Part shown: piece after piece, positions 1-13,884 of the stretch
Layout of the letters: each line of letters begins with the position of its first letter
How positions within the stretch are numbered: the stretch's first letter is position 1
Source of the DNA: Patagioenas fasciata
Taxonomy: Eukaryota; Chordata; Aves; Columbiformes; Columbidae
Direction: 5' to 3'
Assembly (NCBI RefSeq): GCF_037038585.1
Contig: NC_092521.1
Location: forward strand, 68,562,898-68,626,897
DNA length: 64,000 nucleotides
Program-made: the position numbers and the translations under genes
The notes under the pieces: generated by a model
What the model saw: the letters and a program-made list of their open reading frames with translations, nothing else
What the model was told of the DNA's origin: nothing
The model's database searches: none

Positions 1-3000
1 TGATTTTCTATTTGATGATACATTCTGGCTTGATTCACTAAGGCCCTTGGATGTTGAGCGATGCAGCATTTAGCTTCCAGGCAGTTTTGCCTAGTGAAGC
101 TCACAGTTGTGAATTAGGCAGAAGCAGGTTATTTGTAGAAAACACTGTGACACTAAAGTGTCTGGGAATGGGATTTGCAGAAACCACCATGTCAAACAAG
201 AAGCTAGAGATTCTGAGGAAGGAAATACTGACAGGCTGCGGATTACGTCCTATTCCTTGCAGGATTCTTGATATTTATCTCCATTTAGTGTTCAAAACCA
301 TGCCCTTTCTCCTGGAATTAGGCATCTGAGGCTTTCTTCCAAGCACTGAGGATAATGTAGCCCCATCTTTCTCAACAAAACAAGAAGTGGCAGAGCTAAC
401 ACTGCAGAATCTCCTCCTCTGTCCTATTTCCCCTCCCTCCAGCCCCCTACTTCTGTTTAACCCAGCATTCCTGTGGTTAGATCATCTTCCATGATCAGCA
501 TAAATCAGGTTCAAGCCTTTGTGCACAGGGATAGACCCAAATCCAGATTTCTTGCTTTATATGGGCCAGGATAGCACACTATAGAAGCAGAGGATGTCTC
601 ACTTGTAAATCTTGGTGGGACCTTGAGCTACAGCAATCAGGCAGTCCCATAGCTTGGTTAGTTTTGCACATCACTCATGAAATTTCTGATGATAACAGAA
701 TCTGCTATTCAGCCTGAGTAGGTAATATGATTTAGCCCACCTGTTTTTCACTGCGAGTTGAGTTGATTTCAATTATCTTTCATCTACCTGAAGCTAAGAG
801 TATACATGAATGGTTACAGATATTTGGCTAATGTGATAATTTGATCTTGCTTTACAGCATTAAGTCCTCAGTCACTTGTTAGCAAAACCGATGTTTTTTC
901 TTGTTTTCATGTCATGGATTCGAGGAGGGTGGCTGGCTTCCCACATTCAGTGGTCAAACACCATCTCAGTAAAAATCCCGATTCTTTCTTATACATCTCT
1001 TGTACAATACCAAGTAATACTTTCATGTATTTGGGGGGTCTGGTAGAAAGTTCAGCGTTAACGCTACTGAGGCAACTGTATTAGCATCATCTGTTGAAAC
1101 GGATGCCTCTACCTTTAATTCTTGATGTAAAGACACCACTTGTTTCTTTCAGTTACTTCTGAACAATTTAGCAATGAAAGAAATAAGCATTTCTCTTGCA
1201 ACTATTCTACTTTTTAAGTGGTGATTTTCCTCCAGGTTTGTCATGTAATGGTAGCTGATTTTAATGATGGTTTATTGATCAACACTTATGTCCATCAATG
1301 CCTTGGGCACATGGTTATCCTGAGACACTGCTAGGGGTTCAAGTGGAGTCAGCAAGACTGCTTGCAGTGAGTAGAGCTCTCTGCAAAACTGGTGTCCTAG
1401 GAGGGATTTGCAAAGGCTTGTCTTCTACTTTGAACTTATTTTTTTCCTCTTATAATTTATCTAGAAATCTCATGACAAATTGGTCCCATTTGACCAGTTG
1501 TTTTCAAGCCAGTTATTGCATCAGAATTGCTGAGTATTCATGAACAGGAGCTGAAGAACTTGGCCCAACACATAATTTCTACAGCAGCAACAAACAAGCT
1601 TCTAAATAATAAGTTGGAGTATCAGATTACTTATCAAGTCATCTAAATCAAGACTTAGGAATGAAGCATTATGCTGCTGCTTTTGAAAACATTAGTCTAA
1701 CTAAAGGTCCTCCAGTCTCATGTAAACATTTTATACCACTAGCATATAGGAAAATGTGCAGAAACATGCTCTAATTCAATCAGGATTAGGATTAGTTGTG
1801 ATGATCAGGGAATTCTATTGCAATGTTAGTTTATTTTGTCTTTTGAAATGCACGTTACTGCTATTTTCCCATACCCAAACTTCCTAATCATGGCTCAAAA
1901 CTCAGAAACTCAGTAAATATTTTTACCAATATTTTATTTCTACATTGGATTTATAAGTCTCTAAGTTTTATAAGTAACCTGATCCTGCAAGCAGTAGTAG
2001 AGGCAATATTCTTCAAGCACATTCATGCTGAATCTCTTTCCTGACAGTTGATATACTGTCCTCAATATTTAGTCTTTGCTATCCACATTTTAGTTTTGCT
2101 GATATTTTTTTCTAATATTCTAAGGTCTGTGGATGTTAAACTATGTAACACTGCTTAATACAGCCATAAACTGGCAGATTCATGATGCTAGTACTGAAAA
2201 GTTCAAATTAACTTTTAAACATAGCCATCTATACTACCTTCCTCTTTCACTCTCTCACTATTTTTGACTGCATCAGGCTTCTTGGTATAGACCTCTCTCC
2301 TTTATCATCCCAGCAATGGACTCTGCAATGGTTTCATTTTTATACAACAGGTGTCTAACACAAAACATATAAACCATCACAGGAAAAGGCAGCAGATCCC
2401 AGGACTTCCTGCTTCTAGCCAGACACCCTGACTGCTAGGTCAGGAGACTCCTCCCTCCCATGCAACTTTGCCTTCTGAGAGACATGGTGGCCCAGTAGCA
2501 ACGGGAAGAGATGGTCATGGCCCTGTGCTCTATAGACATCATATGGGATGAAGGTTTGGGCATACTGATAGCTTGCAGGAGGAGTAAGCTTAGACCAGAA
2601 CAGCATTTCAATCTCAGCCTGATACAAAAAGTAGCTATCTTTTCCTCCTGGGATGGCACTTGCACTCGGGTGTTCCAGTCTGTGAATCACTGTATTTGAA
2701 GTCACTCAGATCAAGAGGGGACCATTATTTCCATATTTGCTACCATTCTGGTTCTCAGTGACACAAGGCAGCTTCCATGTTGCCAGGACTATAGCAGATT
2801 CAAGAACTTTTTTAGTCCCTGGAGCTGTCTCCTCATCAAGTTTGTGACTGCAGAGTAGACCTTGGATTGACAACAACGCTGTCTCTGCTGGGACCAGGCT
2901 CTGAAAACATGCTCTTCCTTCACCAGGTGGCTTCCCTACTCAAGATGGTCATTCATCTATCTCCTCAAGCTGTTTGTTTAAGGCTCCCCCTCTTCTGGCT

Positions 3001-3474
3001 TTTCCTTGAACAACATCCAGCAGTGAGGGTGAAGTAGCAAGGGCTTTCTGCTAAACCATGCAGTCGTAGCCTCTTTCTTGCACAACAGCACAATGATTAG
3101 TGAGGAACTATGTTCCTTCCCTTGCTTGAGACCTTCCAGCTCCACATTTTCTGTCTCAGCACTGTATCCACAGGGTTCTGTACTATGTGACAGGGGGAAC
3201 AGACTTGTTTGGGTCACGAGAGAGAGGAGGGAAATGGACCGTGATTTTGTAGCCCACTGGTTGTGTGGTCATATCTGAGGAAAAAGAGAGAGTTTCCAGC
3301 TCCTGCTCCAGAGATTGTACATGCCATTTATGTAATGCACATGTAAGTTAGAAAGTTAATTCACTTGTTGTGGCACAAACTAGGACCCAAGTCTCACTCT
3401 TTCTACATGAATGCTGCAAATGCTCCTCTGCAGTGTCACATCTTTCCTGGCTCAGTTAACTTTAAAACAAAGGC
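1..3474. other. Unannotated AT-rich intergenic DNA
   Basis: No coding exon, RNA gene or recognisable transposon was found on either strand. The open frames are short, have no family resemblance and overlap one another. Confidence 0.6.
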
Positions 3475-3645
3475 ATAGAATCATAAAATTATAGAACAGC
3501 CCAGGCTGGAAGAGACCTCAAAAGATCATCTGGTCCAGCCTTTCATGGAAAAGGAAGCCTAAATGAGATTATCTAGCACTCTGCTCAACCATGTCTCAAA
3601 AGACTCCAGCAGTGAGAACTCTACCAAGTCCCTCTATTGAAGTCA
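3475..3645 (-). repeat. CR1 retrotransposon 3' end fragment
   Basis: The + strand begins CATAGAATCATAAAATTATAGAA, the reverse complement of the CR1 3' tail. CAGGCTGGAAGAGACCTCAAAAGATCATCTGGTCCAGCC follows, so the copy is in minus orientation, 5'-truncated to about 170 bp and moderately diverged. Confidence 0.85.
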
Positions 3646-5564
3646 AGTCACTTCAACGAGGACCAGCTAACAATACAGAGCTGATAGGAGGAGAAGGAGG
3701 AACAAAATGGGAGACTTAAACTAATGAAGGAACAAAAGGTTGAGTGAGGTGTCCCCTGAGCGTCTGAATGAAAGGGAAGGCAGCTGCATCTCCCCTTCTA
3801 GTGATGTTTTCAAAGGAAGGTGTTGCCCGACCTGAAGGACAGTACCTGAATACCTACTTGTTCTCAGTTTGTGAATTTTGTGTATTCATAAGACCAGAGT
3901 CACAGCAGACAGAAGGGAACCTACCCTTTCCCAAGGGCACTTTCCAGGAGGGAGAGGCTTTTCTGCCCTGGGATGTGGCAGGACAAGGGAGGGAGGCACA
4001 GGAGCTGGAGGCTGGCAGCACAGAAGGGGCTGAGGGGCTGCTGATGGAAGCAGGATCCCGGCCAACATAATCTTTCTAGGGACTGGAAGGGCCTGCTTCA
4101 AATTTGCTGCAATTCATAGAGCTACTGAGTTGACTGAGGCAAAGACTGGAAGCAGAGACTGCTGTTGCAAGGACACAGTGAGAAGGGCTTTCTCATCCTT
4201 GTATTTCTGCTCTCATGTGACAGGGCAGTAGAGAGGAGCTCCCCAGATTGCTGGTGTCTAGAATTCATTCCCTTCCTTGTGTAATAATGGCATAATACTT
4301 TGAGTCATTGAGGTTTTTTAACCTTTCCTTGCAATATTCTAATTCTTTGGCTATTATGTAAACCTTTTATGAGTACCTGAGTACTTAGATTGTAACAGGA
4401 ATAGGATTTGGGACGATTTGACACTGCATTGGGAAGAAGCATTAAACCCATCTCCACTGTTCCTGATGTCAGAAGCATAATCTATTAATTTTCTGATGTG
4501 GGTTTTTTTTTCCCTGTTATGCCTGTGATTTAGATGATTGATTTAAGAATCTTAAAAACAGGTTAAAAAACAGCTTATAGTAAAGTAAAGCATACACTAT
4601 TCCTGAGATTGTGTTTGATTCCAGACCTGTGATTTTTGATTTTCAGCAGCTCCTATGCATTTATTGGCCCATTCTCTCAAGTCCATTTCTGACTGATGCA
4701 ACTACAAATTTCAAAAAGCCAGATCACCGTCAATTGATTCTGACAGTCCATTTCCTGATTCAGTGCTGCCTGTAATCATACTGATTTGATGCATCACTTG
4801 TTGGCAGGAACACGATTCAGTATTCAATTGTAATGCAATGTTTTGATGAAAAGTTCTCCATACAGTAAAATATAATTGTAGTACAATGTATTTAGCTGCC
4901 CATTGCTGTTGCAAGCATATGTTGTCTTAGGATTTTCTCCTAGGGAAACTATTTAGTCAGACAGACTGCATGATAATAACTGCTGCTAAATCAGGACAGA
5001 GATAATATTGTTGTCACTTGATGTGGATTAATTTAACTAGTGCTAATGCATGTAAAAATAATTAACCAGAGATTCAATATGTATAAACTGTATGCTTTAG
5101 CCTTTACAACAGAAGCAGCTAAGTAAAGACAAATCCTGTAAAGTTCACTGATTGTTCAATAGACCTCAGTGAAGAGTAAAGGATTTCTGAGGTTCATTAT
5201 TCAAGGACAGCTTGATTATATGAGCATCAGCTAAAAATTTTGTCCACCTTTGGAATGACAACATTCATGAGGGGTTATAACATTTTTTTTACTCACAAAG
5301 ACAAATTCTTTGCCTTATATTTTCAGTATCTGAATATTTATTTGCAAGATATACTATGAGAAATTACAGTAAAATCAGTGCTCTGGGATGCTGGTTACAA
5401 AGATACTGAGTACCTGAGAGTATGAAAGTGGCAAGTATTGTTTACATGATCACATTCTGTTTCTCAAATATAGCCTGTACAATAACAATGTACTCACCAG
5501 TGCAGTGTCAAAGTTTATACAGTCTGTGCTGAACATTTTTATCTTTTCTGATTTTGAAGGTCTT
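3646..5564. other. Unannotated AT-rich intergenic DNA
   Basis: Nothing recognisable beyond a purine-rich patch near 3680-3800. The open frame at 3768-4070 looks like chance: it has no domain and no splice context. Confidence 0.55.
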
Positions 5565-5766
5565 AGAATCATAGAATCATTTCAGTTGGAAGAGGCCCTC
5601 AGGATCATCGAGTCCAACCATAACCTAGACTAACTCTAGCACTAAACCATGTCCCTAAGAACCTTGTTTAAATGCCTTTTAAACACCTCCAGGGCCGGTG
5701 ACTCCACCACTTCCCTGGGCAGCCTCTTCCAGTCTGTTCTTAATTTGTGGTGACTATTTTTTTCCA
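5565..5766 (-). repeat. CR1 retrotransposon 3' end fragment
   Basis: Starts AGAATCATAGAATCATTTCAGTTGGAAGAGGCCCTCAGGATCATCGAGTCCAACC and runs to TTCCCTGGGCAGCCTCTTCCAGT, the typical reverse-strand CR1 3' region. About 200 bp and relatively well preserved. Confidence 0.92.
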
Positions 5767-8700
5767 GCATACAAACAGAAAACAGACTAGATAAATGTGC
5801 AAAGGTAGCTTATGTGTCATCAACAATGATACTGCATGCAGAAGCCTTTGCAGACTAATCTCTTCTTTGGCAGTTTATGGGGCTGTAACTTCAGCTGGAG
5901 CGTACTATCCACTTTGCATCAGTGTAAGATTAAGCTCCATATATTTTATTTAGGAAAAAAATTATGAAGTGAATTATCTTAATAAATGTTGAAGGGACTA
6001 GAAAAAGATGTATCATGGGTTGAAAAGGCATGGCTAATGAGGTTTGACAGCTTAACTTTCCCAGAATATGCCTAGGGTATCCCCTCAAGAAGTAGATGAT
6101 TTCAGACTCAACATCCTTGAGTGAGCTTTTGCATAAGCTTTACCTTTCTCCTCCTAAGTGTTACAGGGGGAAAAAAGTTAAGTGTCTGTAAAAGCAAATA
6201 AAGAGAAATTTTAAGGGCAGATGAAGAGATCCAACAGCACATTCCCAGAGGAAATGTGAAAGGAGAGCACAAATGAACCTTTCTGTAGGCAAATGGAAAT
6301 GAAATTTTGTCTTGTTTAACTAGCAGTGGGTATAGCTGGTACTCATAAGGGTAGCATGTAGCCAGCTTGTCTATAGCTATCAGTACATATATATTGCAGT
6401 TAGCATGAATGTGACAGCCAGAGAACGTCCTGTGGCAGAAAGAAACCTAAGCCAGCTTCAAACTAGTTAGCTTGGTTCCCACAGCCACCTATCATGGCAG
6501 AACAGACATCAATGGGGTCCACAAAACCAACATAATAGGAAAGGAAAATTACCCTGAAATCAGAAATAACCATCCGAATTAAAGTTTAACAGAAAATTAA
6601 AATAAAATAGTTTTTGTTCTTCAGGAGAACTGGGCAATTCAAGGTAGCTGTTGGTCTCCAGCTTCTACACACACTAATAGCTCATAAATGGCTTAGTCCT
6701 GGCCACCAGCCATCAGCAGATCAGCCTGGTTGAGAATACCTACATGAGAAGTACATGAAGATACTTGCAGAGATACTGGTCTCACAGAAGTTGAACAGTT
6801 TTCACATCTACTTGCTGTACTTTGCAGTGCTGCAGCATCAAAGTAAGTAAGTTAACCAGCCGTTTCCCGTCTCTCGATCATTTGCATCCATTGCAAGAAC
6901 TGAGTTAATATGCAGAATACTGTTAAAATAATTCATCAACTTGAAACCAAAGGCTCAAGTGCAGCCTCAGAAATAATAAGATACACTTCAGTTTAATATA
7001 AATTACACTTAACTGCATTGAAAACCTCATAATCATCTAATTTAAAGCACAACACCACAGGGGAAAAGCCTTTCTAGACAGCTATTTAGGCTGGTTTTCT
7101 CTGGCACTAGAAGAGATGGAAACTGATGGAATGGATCTAAATGCCTCCTTTCGAGCCACTGACTCTAATGAAGATCCCAAATCCACTTCCAACTAAGCAC
7201 TTTCCAGTTATAATGTCAAATTACATTTCAGTCATTTTTTATAAAAGATGAGAAATTAAATTGAGTTATTTTATCACTATAATATAGTATCTTATCAAAA
7301 GGTGTTATTAAAACCACAGAGCTGTTTGCTCCAGGAGAAGATTTTGAAAAATTAGAAACTTTGGAGCATCTGAAATCTGGAGGCCCCTTGAGAGCGAGTC
7401 CTCACTCCAGCCCAGCGTTCACTGCTCACCAGGCCAGTCTGCAAGTGCTGCCTGGGAATTCTGCTGTAGCACTAAGATTGCAAACATGGGGTTTCTTTGC
7501 AAAATAAAAATTTAGGTGCTTTCCAAACTGATGTTGTTTACAAGATGAATGAAAATCTTCATCACCTGTCTAGTTTAAGGGCGGCAGCAGCATCCTCATA
7601 TCTACCCAGATTTTTAAAAGAGGATTCAGCAGTAATTTTCAAGTTCTACTTGAAATGTCTGTTCCATTTTTAAATCCTGTATCACCATTTATAAAATGCT
7701 TTGTCCTCCTTTGGTTCAGGAAGCAGTTGCAAATGTAGCAGCTAAAGCCAAGTAGCTACTGGAAATTGTTTTGTGGCAAATCAGTCAGAGACTCAAGCCA
7801 AACCAAGTAGTCAAAATACATCTTTTCCAGTCAGCTTCAGGACAGCTCTCGGGCTGAATCACCAAGGTAGTCACTTCCAGGGGTCCACACTGTGTGCAGT
7901 GTTATCTGACCAGCAAGGACTGCAGGACTGTGACCCCTGCAGCCTCTCTAACAATAAGCCCTTAAAAAAAACCCCACACCCATAGTTATGACTGCAGTAA
8001 GACTAAAGCAGGAATGATCTGCTGCTTCAAACGTAACGGCTTTTCAGCAGGCTATATAGGTAGATCCTTTAGGGTCATAGACCCAGTTCTAGAACCCCAT
8101 CCATTGCTCTTGCTGAGGAATAACAGAGGCAGCCATTACTTGATGAGAAGCCGTCACTCCCACCTGAAGAAAAAGAAAACGGTGAGGGGAGAAATGGAGA
8201 GGGAAAGCTTTCCTTGCTGGCCGGCTTCTATACAGCTGCCCAACACCAAACTGCACTGAAATGCTTCATGTTGCTTGGAGTTAGATACAAGCTTCCTTGC
8301 AAGGTGGAAGGCTGGATTTAAGGGCATGTGGGGTTTCTATTTTGTTTTGTTTTTCTGCTGTGTGGAAAAATCTACAGTCAAATTATCAAGCACATTGCAC
8401 AATGGAAAGTTCAGGGCCTAATAGTTAATCTGCCACATCTTTAGTGTCTTACTATTACATGGTGGTTGTATATCCCAAGCACAACTTATAGCCATATGAA
8501 GGATAACTCAGATGTTTTGGCCTAAAATCTGTAAGACCGGCAGTAGCTGAGATGGAAGTAGATAGTATTAATACTTAGGTTATGGTACTGGTAGCATGAT
8601 AGCGTTTCATGGTTTTGGATGTGTGTATTGCAAGAGAGTAAGACTGATCTGGGTTTTTTTCCCTACTCTAGGAAGATGTAGCTTGATTGATATGTAAACA

Positions 8701-8878
8701 TGCACACACATATATTTCCCATAAATATTAGTATCATTATGTTCAACAATCTAAACAAATTAATAGCTCTATCAGACACGCACAATTTTATTCCCTATGT
8801 TCCAAACAAGTGAATGCTTGTTTGCATGGAATAAATTATTTTTAACTCTTTTAACCCTGTCATTAGTGTCTCATTTGA

Positions 8879-8935
8879 AAATAAAAAACAAAAACAACAA
8901 CAACAAACAAATAAAACAAAACCAACAAAAATATT
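8879..8935. repeat. A-rich (AAC)n-like low-complexity tract
   Basis: AAAACAAAAACAACAACAACAAACAAATAAAAC-type sequence; simple repeat with imperfect AAC units. Confidence 0.8.
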
Positions 8936-10108
8936 TACTAGGAACAGATCTCTGAAAAGTATTCAAATAAAGATTTGTACAGATGCAGTTCTAGGAAATC
9001 TAGCACTAAAATTCTGTTTTGAATGATGGAATATCCTTATAAAAGCTATGATTTTTACAGTTCCTTTTCTGACATACCTTTGCAAAGTTCTAGTGGGTGA
9101 TTTAAACTGGCCTGTGTAAAATGCTATGAAAAGTGAGTGCCTTAGAAAATCCACAGCTTACTTTTCCTTTACCTTGCAAGAATTAACATTAAAATATTAA
9201 ACTGATTAATATATTAATTATATTAATTGCTACACATGAAGAGAATTTGTAAGTTTAAAAAAAAAAAAAAATGAGCTATGTTTAACTCTAGTTTATGCAC
9301 ATTTCGGAAAATAAATATTTTAGAATCATCCCCCAGGAGCATGCTTCCACTACAGTAGCCACCATTTCCGATGTAATCACCTTTAAAAAAAAAAAAAGAG
9401 TTAGTCTTTTTAACTATAATGCATTTCTGTTCACCACTGGCATCCACCTAGCAGAGAGAACCGGAGAACCGTTTCTTCAGCATTCCCACAGCTTAAAGCA
9501 GATATGTGCCTTGCCACTTCCTCTTCCTGCATCAGTTTTAGGAGCAGTGAAATTATCACCTCCATTTCTCAAAGCAACAGCTCCACCATTTGTTGGCCAG
9601 GAGCAGTGCATCCTGCCGAAGGAGAAACACAAACTGAAGCCGGAGTTTTTACTAAAAGGCAGGGTCACATTTCAGAAGTGATGTACATACGCGTTTCCCA
9701 GAGCTAACTTTGGAAAAAGCCCCAAAAAACGGAGAACTGTAGAACTGCTGCTCCCAAAACAGCCTCACTGCATTATGAAGTCTCATTTTTCACAGAGCTG
9801 AGGGGTGGGAGGATGAAAAGGCTAAGGAAGGGGAGTAGGACACTGAGACTTGCGCATCACTAAGCAGCACACACTGCAAGAAAGAGTTGCCAGCATCCTT
9901 GCCTGGCACCAAGAGATGAGGATCATGATGGTACATGCGTACATGCATCCAGCCCTATACAGGGAGAGGGGTGCTGGTGTGGCCATGCCTTCTCTAGCAC
10001 AGGGCATGTGTTTACCAGTGGCAATGGAAATTTCCCAGTTTTGTGGCATTTTGAAACACCTGTGTAGAATAAACCTAAAGGCTAGCAGGCATTTCTGGTG
10101 TTTTTCTG

Positions 10109-10196
10109 GTGGTTTTTTGTTTGTTTGTTTGTTTGTTTGGGGGGTTTTTGAGGTGTTTTTTGTGTGCATGTGTGTTTTTGTTGTTGTTGTTTTTAT
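10109..10196. repeat. (TTTG)n / T-G-rich simple repeat
   Basis: About six perfect GTTT units, then a G6 run, a TGTG patch and four TTG units. Unstable low-complexity DNA. Confidence 0.85.
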
Positions 10197-11479
10197 AAGG
10201 CCATTCAGCTTTCAGGAAAACGTACAGATTGCAGAAACTGAAGAGCACGAAGTTTTAGGCTGAGATGAGAGAAAATATGGTGCTGCAGAAAACAATGTTT
10301 CAAAGAAACAGTGAATGAGTGCCTGAGGTAGTAAATGCGACTGAAATATGACATGCAATTGCTAGAGGATGTTTTGAGCAGTTTTCTGTAGTCCTGACAA
10401 TATTATTATTACAAATCTACAGACTTCGTAAATGAAACAATTGGTTGTGGTGCTGAAGGAAGAATTTCAGTTTCCCCAAGAATGAAGGACCCCAAGTGCA
10501 CCTTTTGCCTTTCCACAATGTTTCCAGGCCATGTGCACCTGTATTTCAGGATCCTACTTTTATAATCTCACATTTTCATCAAAGAGCAGATATTGATGGA
10601 GTGATCTCCTCTAACAGCTCCAAAGCCAGGCACTGCAACCTCAGCCACCCAGCAATCCAGTTCAGATATTTGAAGGACTGAAGAAATCGTGATGATTGCC
10701 AAGCTTGACTCACACAACTGGAGCAACAGAATTTCCCTCAATAACTTCTCCTGTTTCATACAATACATTTTCCTACCTATTTTGTACACTGTGTGCTTGT
10801 ACAGTGGTACAGATTTAACTTAACATGTTATGGCGTGAAATCTATGGGCTGTGGAGTGAGGAGGAGAGAAACGCAGGCAGTCACAGTCAGAGAGCAACCA
10901 CGTCCCTGCTGTAACACATCCTGCCTTTTCTGCCTTTGTAGGAGTGACCCATATACCTTCCTGACGTCTTTACATGGTCGTCTGATGTATGCTGCTTCAT
11001 TACTACTGTTTATTTGTGCATTGATGTGTGTGTACAGATATGTCTGTGTGCATACGGACATGCACGTGTGCATATAGCTCTGTGTGTATCACTCTGTAAG
11101 TAAGGGTATTATAATCTACATATAGATTATGCCTTACACTACATATTATATATTATTGTCACCGTTTATCACAGGGCAACAATGAAGTGTAGCAGATGCT
11201 CTCTATTAACTCCCACCCTCCCCACTAAGGAAAATGCTTTACTAATGATACTAATAATGAGAGAAAATAATGCAAAATATACAGAACCAATATTGAATTT
11301 CCTAGCATAGCACAGTGGTGCTGCGCCAGTGGTTGCAGGGTGGTTACCAAGAAGTCCTGGACTGGACTTGGCAGTGGATAAGAACTGGATTCAGGGATGC
11401 ATGGACTGGAACCAGGATCAGGATTGCAGGCAGGAGAAATGGCAGGATCCTCTTCAGATGCCAGCCATGGATGAAGAGA

Positions 11480-11605
11480 GTGGGACCCTCATGGTCTCCC
11501 ATGTTTACACGGTGTATGACATGGATGGCGTGGTCACTTTTGGTCGCCTGTTCTGTTTGGCCCTCTGTTCAAGAACAGCCCCCTCACTTAGGGGATGTAT
11601 AAAAT
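11480..11605 (+). mobile_element. Possible degraded avian endogenous retrovirus LTR fragment
   Basis: The phrases CTCATGGTCTCCCATGTTTA, TATGACATGGATGGCGTGGT and ACTTTTGGTCGCCTGTTCTG resemble part of an avian ERV LTR as I remember it. No matching second LTR, primer binding site or retroviral coding sequence was seen. The preceding 11315-11460 has short internal repeats (CTGGACT/CTGGATT) that may or may not belong to it. Confidence 0.3.
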
Positions 11606-12059
11606 TTATCAGTTACATTGGTTGCTATAGCAATCAAAGATAAACCTGGGCCTTTTCTACATAGCATTCCTACCGTTAGCTCAGTAAAACTGTAAATATT
11701 TACCATTATCAGCTCTGGAGCAAACACTGTCCAAAAAAACATGCAGCCAACTTCAGAAAAATGCAGTTACTTAGAAGAACCTAGCTCAAAAGGAAAATTC
11801 ATTAAAAGACAATTGGTCTAGTTCTAACCAAAATCAGGACAATAATACGTGACATGAGACATTATATGAGCCAATCATCTTTCAAAATTTAAAAGTGGTT
11901 TGAGGACGTTCATTTGTAAAGCCATAGTTTACATAGTTTACAAGGGTAAGGGACTGCTGGAGGCCCAGCAGCACTGGCAGCTGCTGCATTCAGATTTCAA
12001 CAGCTTCTGGTGTGGTTGAGGCCATATTGCCAAAGGACTCACCACTCTGGCCAGGATCA

Positions 12060-12382
12060 TGTCTACAACTACTTGAAAGGAGGTTGTAGCATGCAGGGGG
12101 TTGGTCTCTTCTCCCAAGTACCAAGTGATAGGACAAGAGGAAAAGGCCTCAAATTGTGACAGGGGAGGTTTAGATTAGATATTAGGAAACATTTATTCAC
12201 AGAAAGTGCTATAACACACTGGAATAGGCTGCCCAGGGAAGCAGTGGAGTCACCATCCCTGGAGGTGTTTAAAAGACACGTAGATGAGGCTGGACATTGT
12301 TTAGTGCCACAGTTAGGTTGTGGTTGGACTCGATGATCTCAAGGGTCTCTTCCAAAGTGATTCTATGATTCTATCATTCTAT
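12060..12382 (+). repeat. CR1 retrotransposon 3' end fragment
   Basis: Runs from CTACAACTACTTGAAAGGAGGTTGTAGC through TTGGTCTCTTCTCCCAAGTA, ACACTGGAATAGGCTGCCCAGGGA and TTGGACTCGATGATCTCAAGG to a tail of ATTCTATGATTCTATCATTCTATG. This is the C-terminal ORF2 remnant plus 3' UTR and microsatellite tail, well preserved and 5'-truncated. Confidence 0.94.
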
Positions 12383-12499
12383 GTCCTTTTCCAGGTATTA
12401 GTCTCCCATGAAACATGAATAAGCACATAATGCATTCCTTCTTCTTATGGCATAATTGAAAGCATATCTGAAGCCCCATGCATCACTGATTCAGAAAGG

Positions 12500-12620
12500 A
12501 TATTTTCAAATTCAGTGTGATGCAGAATAAAGCTACAAAAGTTGCCCTGCATTTGGAAATCTTTTACTCCAGTGAGAAGCTGAAGAAACTCCAAAGAATT
12601 GCAAAAGCTTTTACAAGAAA
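12500..12620 (+). repeat. Possible very old CR1 fragment
   Basis: GAATAAAGCTACAAAAGTTG...GGAAATCTTTTACTCCAGTGAGAAGCTGAAGAAACTC recalls the ancient-CR1 segment encoding a 'YSERLKEL'-like block. Too short and diverged for certainty. Confidence 0.3.
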
Positions 12621-12918
12621 ATTAGCGAGAAAATTACTACTGAACTATCTGCACCATAATTAAAGAAATGAGAAGTTTTATTTGGGCATTGACTAATGAA
12701 GTGAAATTTAAAATCTGTAAAATCACAAAAAATTGTAAAACAAATACATTAATTATTAAGAAACCTTAATAATACTCCACAAAGGAGATGTGTGATCAGC
12801 TTAAGAGTAATTACAGGTTTCTAAATGCTTAAAATAACAGTAATGCCTGTAACAGGAATGAAAAAAAAAAAAAAACCAAACCACATTATTTTTCATGAGC
12901 AGTGTGTGATCTTCTGGT

Positions 12919-13530
12919 ATAGAATCATAGAAGGTTTTCATGTTTCCAGGGATGGTGCATCTACTACCTCTCTGTGCCAGTGTTTCACCATGTTCATTGT
13001 AAAACATTTACTCCTTATACCTAGTCTAAATCTCACCTCTTTTAGTTTAAAATCATTACCCCTTGTCCTATTGCAACAGGCCATACTAAAAAGTCTTCTG
13101 CATCTTTCTTGTAAGCTCCTTTTAAATACTGAAAGGCCGCAATAAGGTCTCCCTGAAGCTTTCTCTTCTCCAGGCTGAACAACCCCAACTCTCTCAGCCT
13201 GTCCTCACAGGAGAGTTGTTTCAACCCTCTGATCATTTTCATGACCCTCTCCAACAGGTCCATGTCTTTCCTGTGCTGAGGGCTCCAGAGCTGGATGCAG
13301 GACTCCAGGTGGGGTCTCACCAGAGCAGAGCGGGGGCAGAATCACCTCCCTTGACCTGCTGGCCCTGCTCCTTTTGATGCAGCCCAAGATACAATTGGCC
13401 TTCTGGGCTGCAAGCGCACATTGATGGCTCAACGTACAATCTTTCACTCACCAGTATCCCCAAGTGCTTCTCCACAGGGCTGCTCTCAATCCCTACATCC
13501 CTCAGTTTATACTGATACCAGGTGCAGGAA
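12919..13530 (-). repeat. CR1 retrotransposon fragment with ORF2 C-terminal remnant
   Basis: About 610 bp in minus orientation. Read on the minus strand, it encodes broken pieces of the CR1 reverse-transcriptase tail: a block like [20 protein letters not shown] and another like [14 protein letters not shown]. These lie in two frames (13042-13320 and 13205-13447), so a frameshift has split the reading frame. The 3' end of the element lies at 12919 (AGAATCATAGAAGG on the + strand). The element is non-functional. Confidence 0.93.
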
Positions 13531-13884
13531 ATGGAAATGCAGTATCCTGAGAAAGTCTTCTAAATGCCAACAACTTCTAGCAAATAGTGAATCTATGTGA
13601 GGACACCTAGGTTGTTTTGCCTTTCTAGTGCAGGAAATATACAGCAACATCATCTTACATTTCTAATTTGCAGCCTCAAGCCATAGTCTTCTGGTTTTTT
13701 GATACACAGTGAGGATTCAGAATTGTTCTCACAATAAACTCACATAAACTTGCATAATAGAATATAAGAACAATGCATTTATTACCATAACTTGGTAATA
13801 AATAAATCAGAATATTTGTAGAGTCAAATTCTGTTGTGCTTTTTTTTTTTCCTCTTGGGAGAAGGAGAAGGGTGGAATGTCACA

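Larger units (their letters stand above)
5767..11314. other. Unannotated AT-rich intergenic DNA with simple repeats
   Basis: Unique-looking DNA. It contains an A/C-rich tract near 8879-8935, short A- and T-runs near 9257 and 9384, a T/G-rich tract at 10109-10196, and short TG-rich patches near 11025-11095. No convincing exon was seen. Confidence 0.55.

Noticed and set aside
11107-11126. Short palindrome ATAATCT...AGATTAT
   Set aside because: A 7-8 bp arm in AT-rich DNA is expected by chance.
13042-13447. Two overlapping minus-strand frames
   Set aside because: They are frame-shifted pieces of CR1 ORF2 within the copy at 12919-13530.
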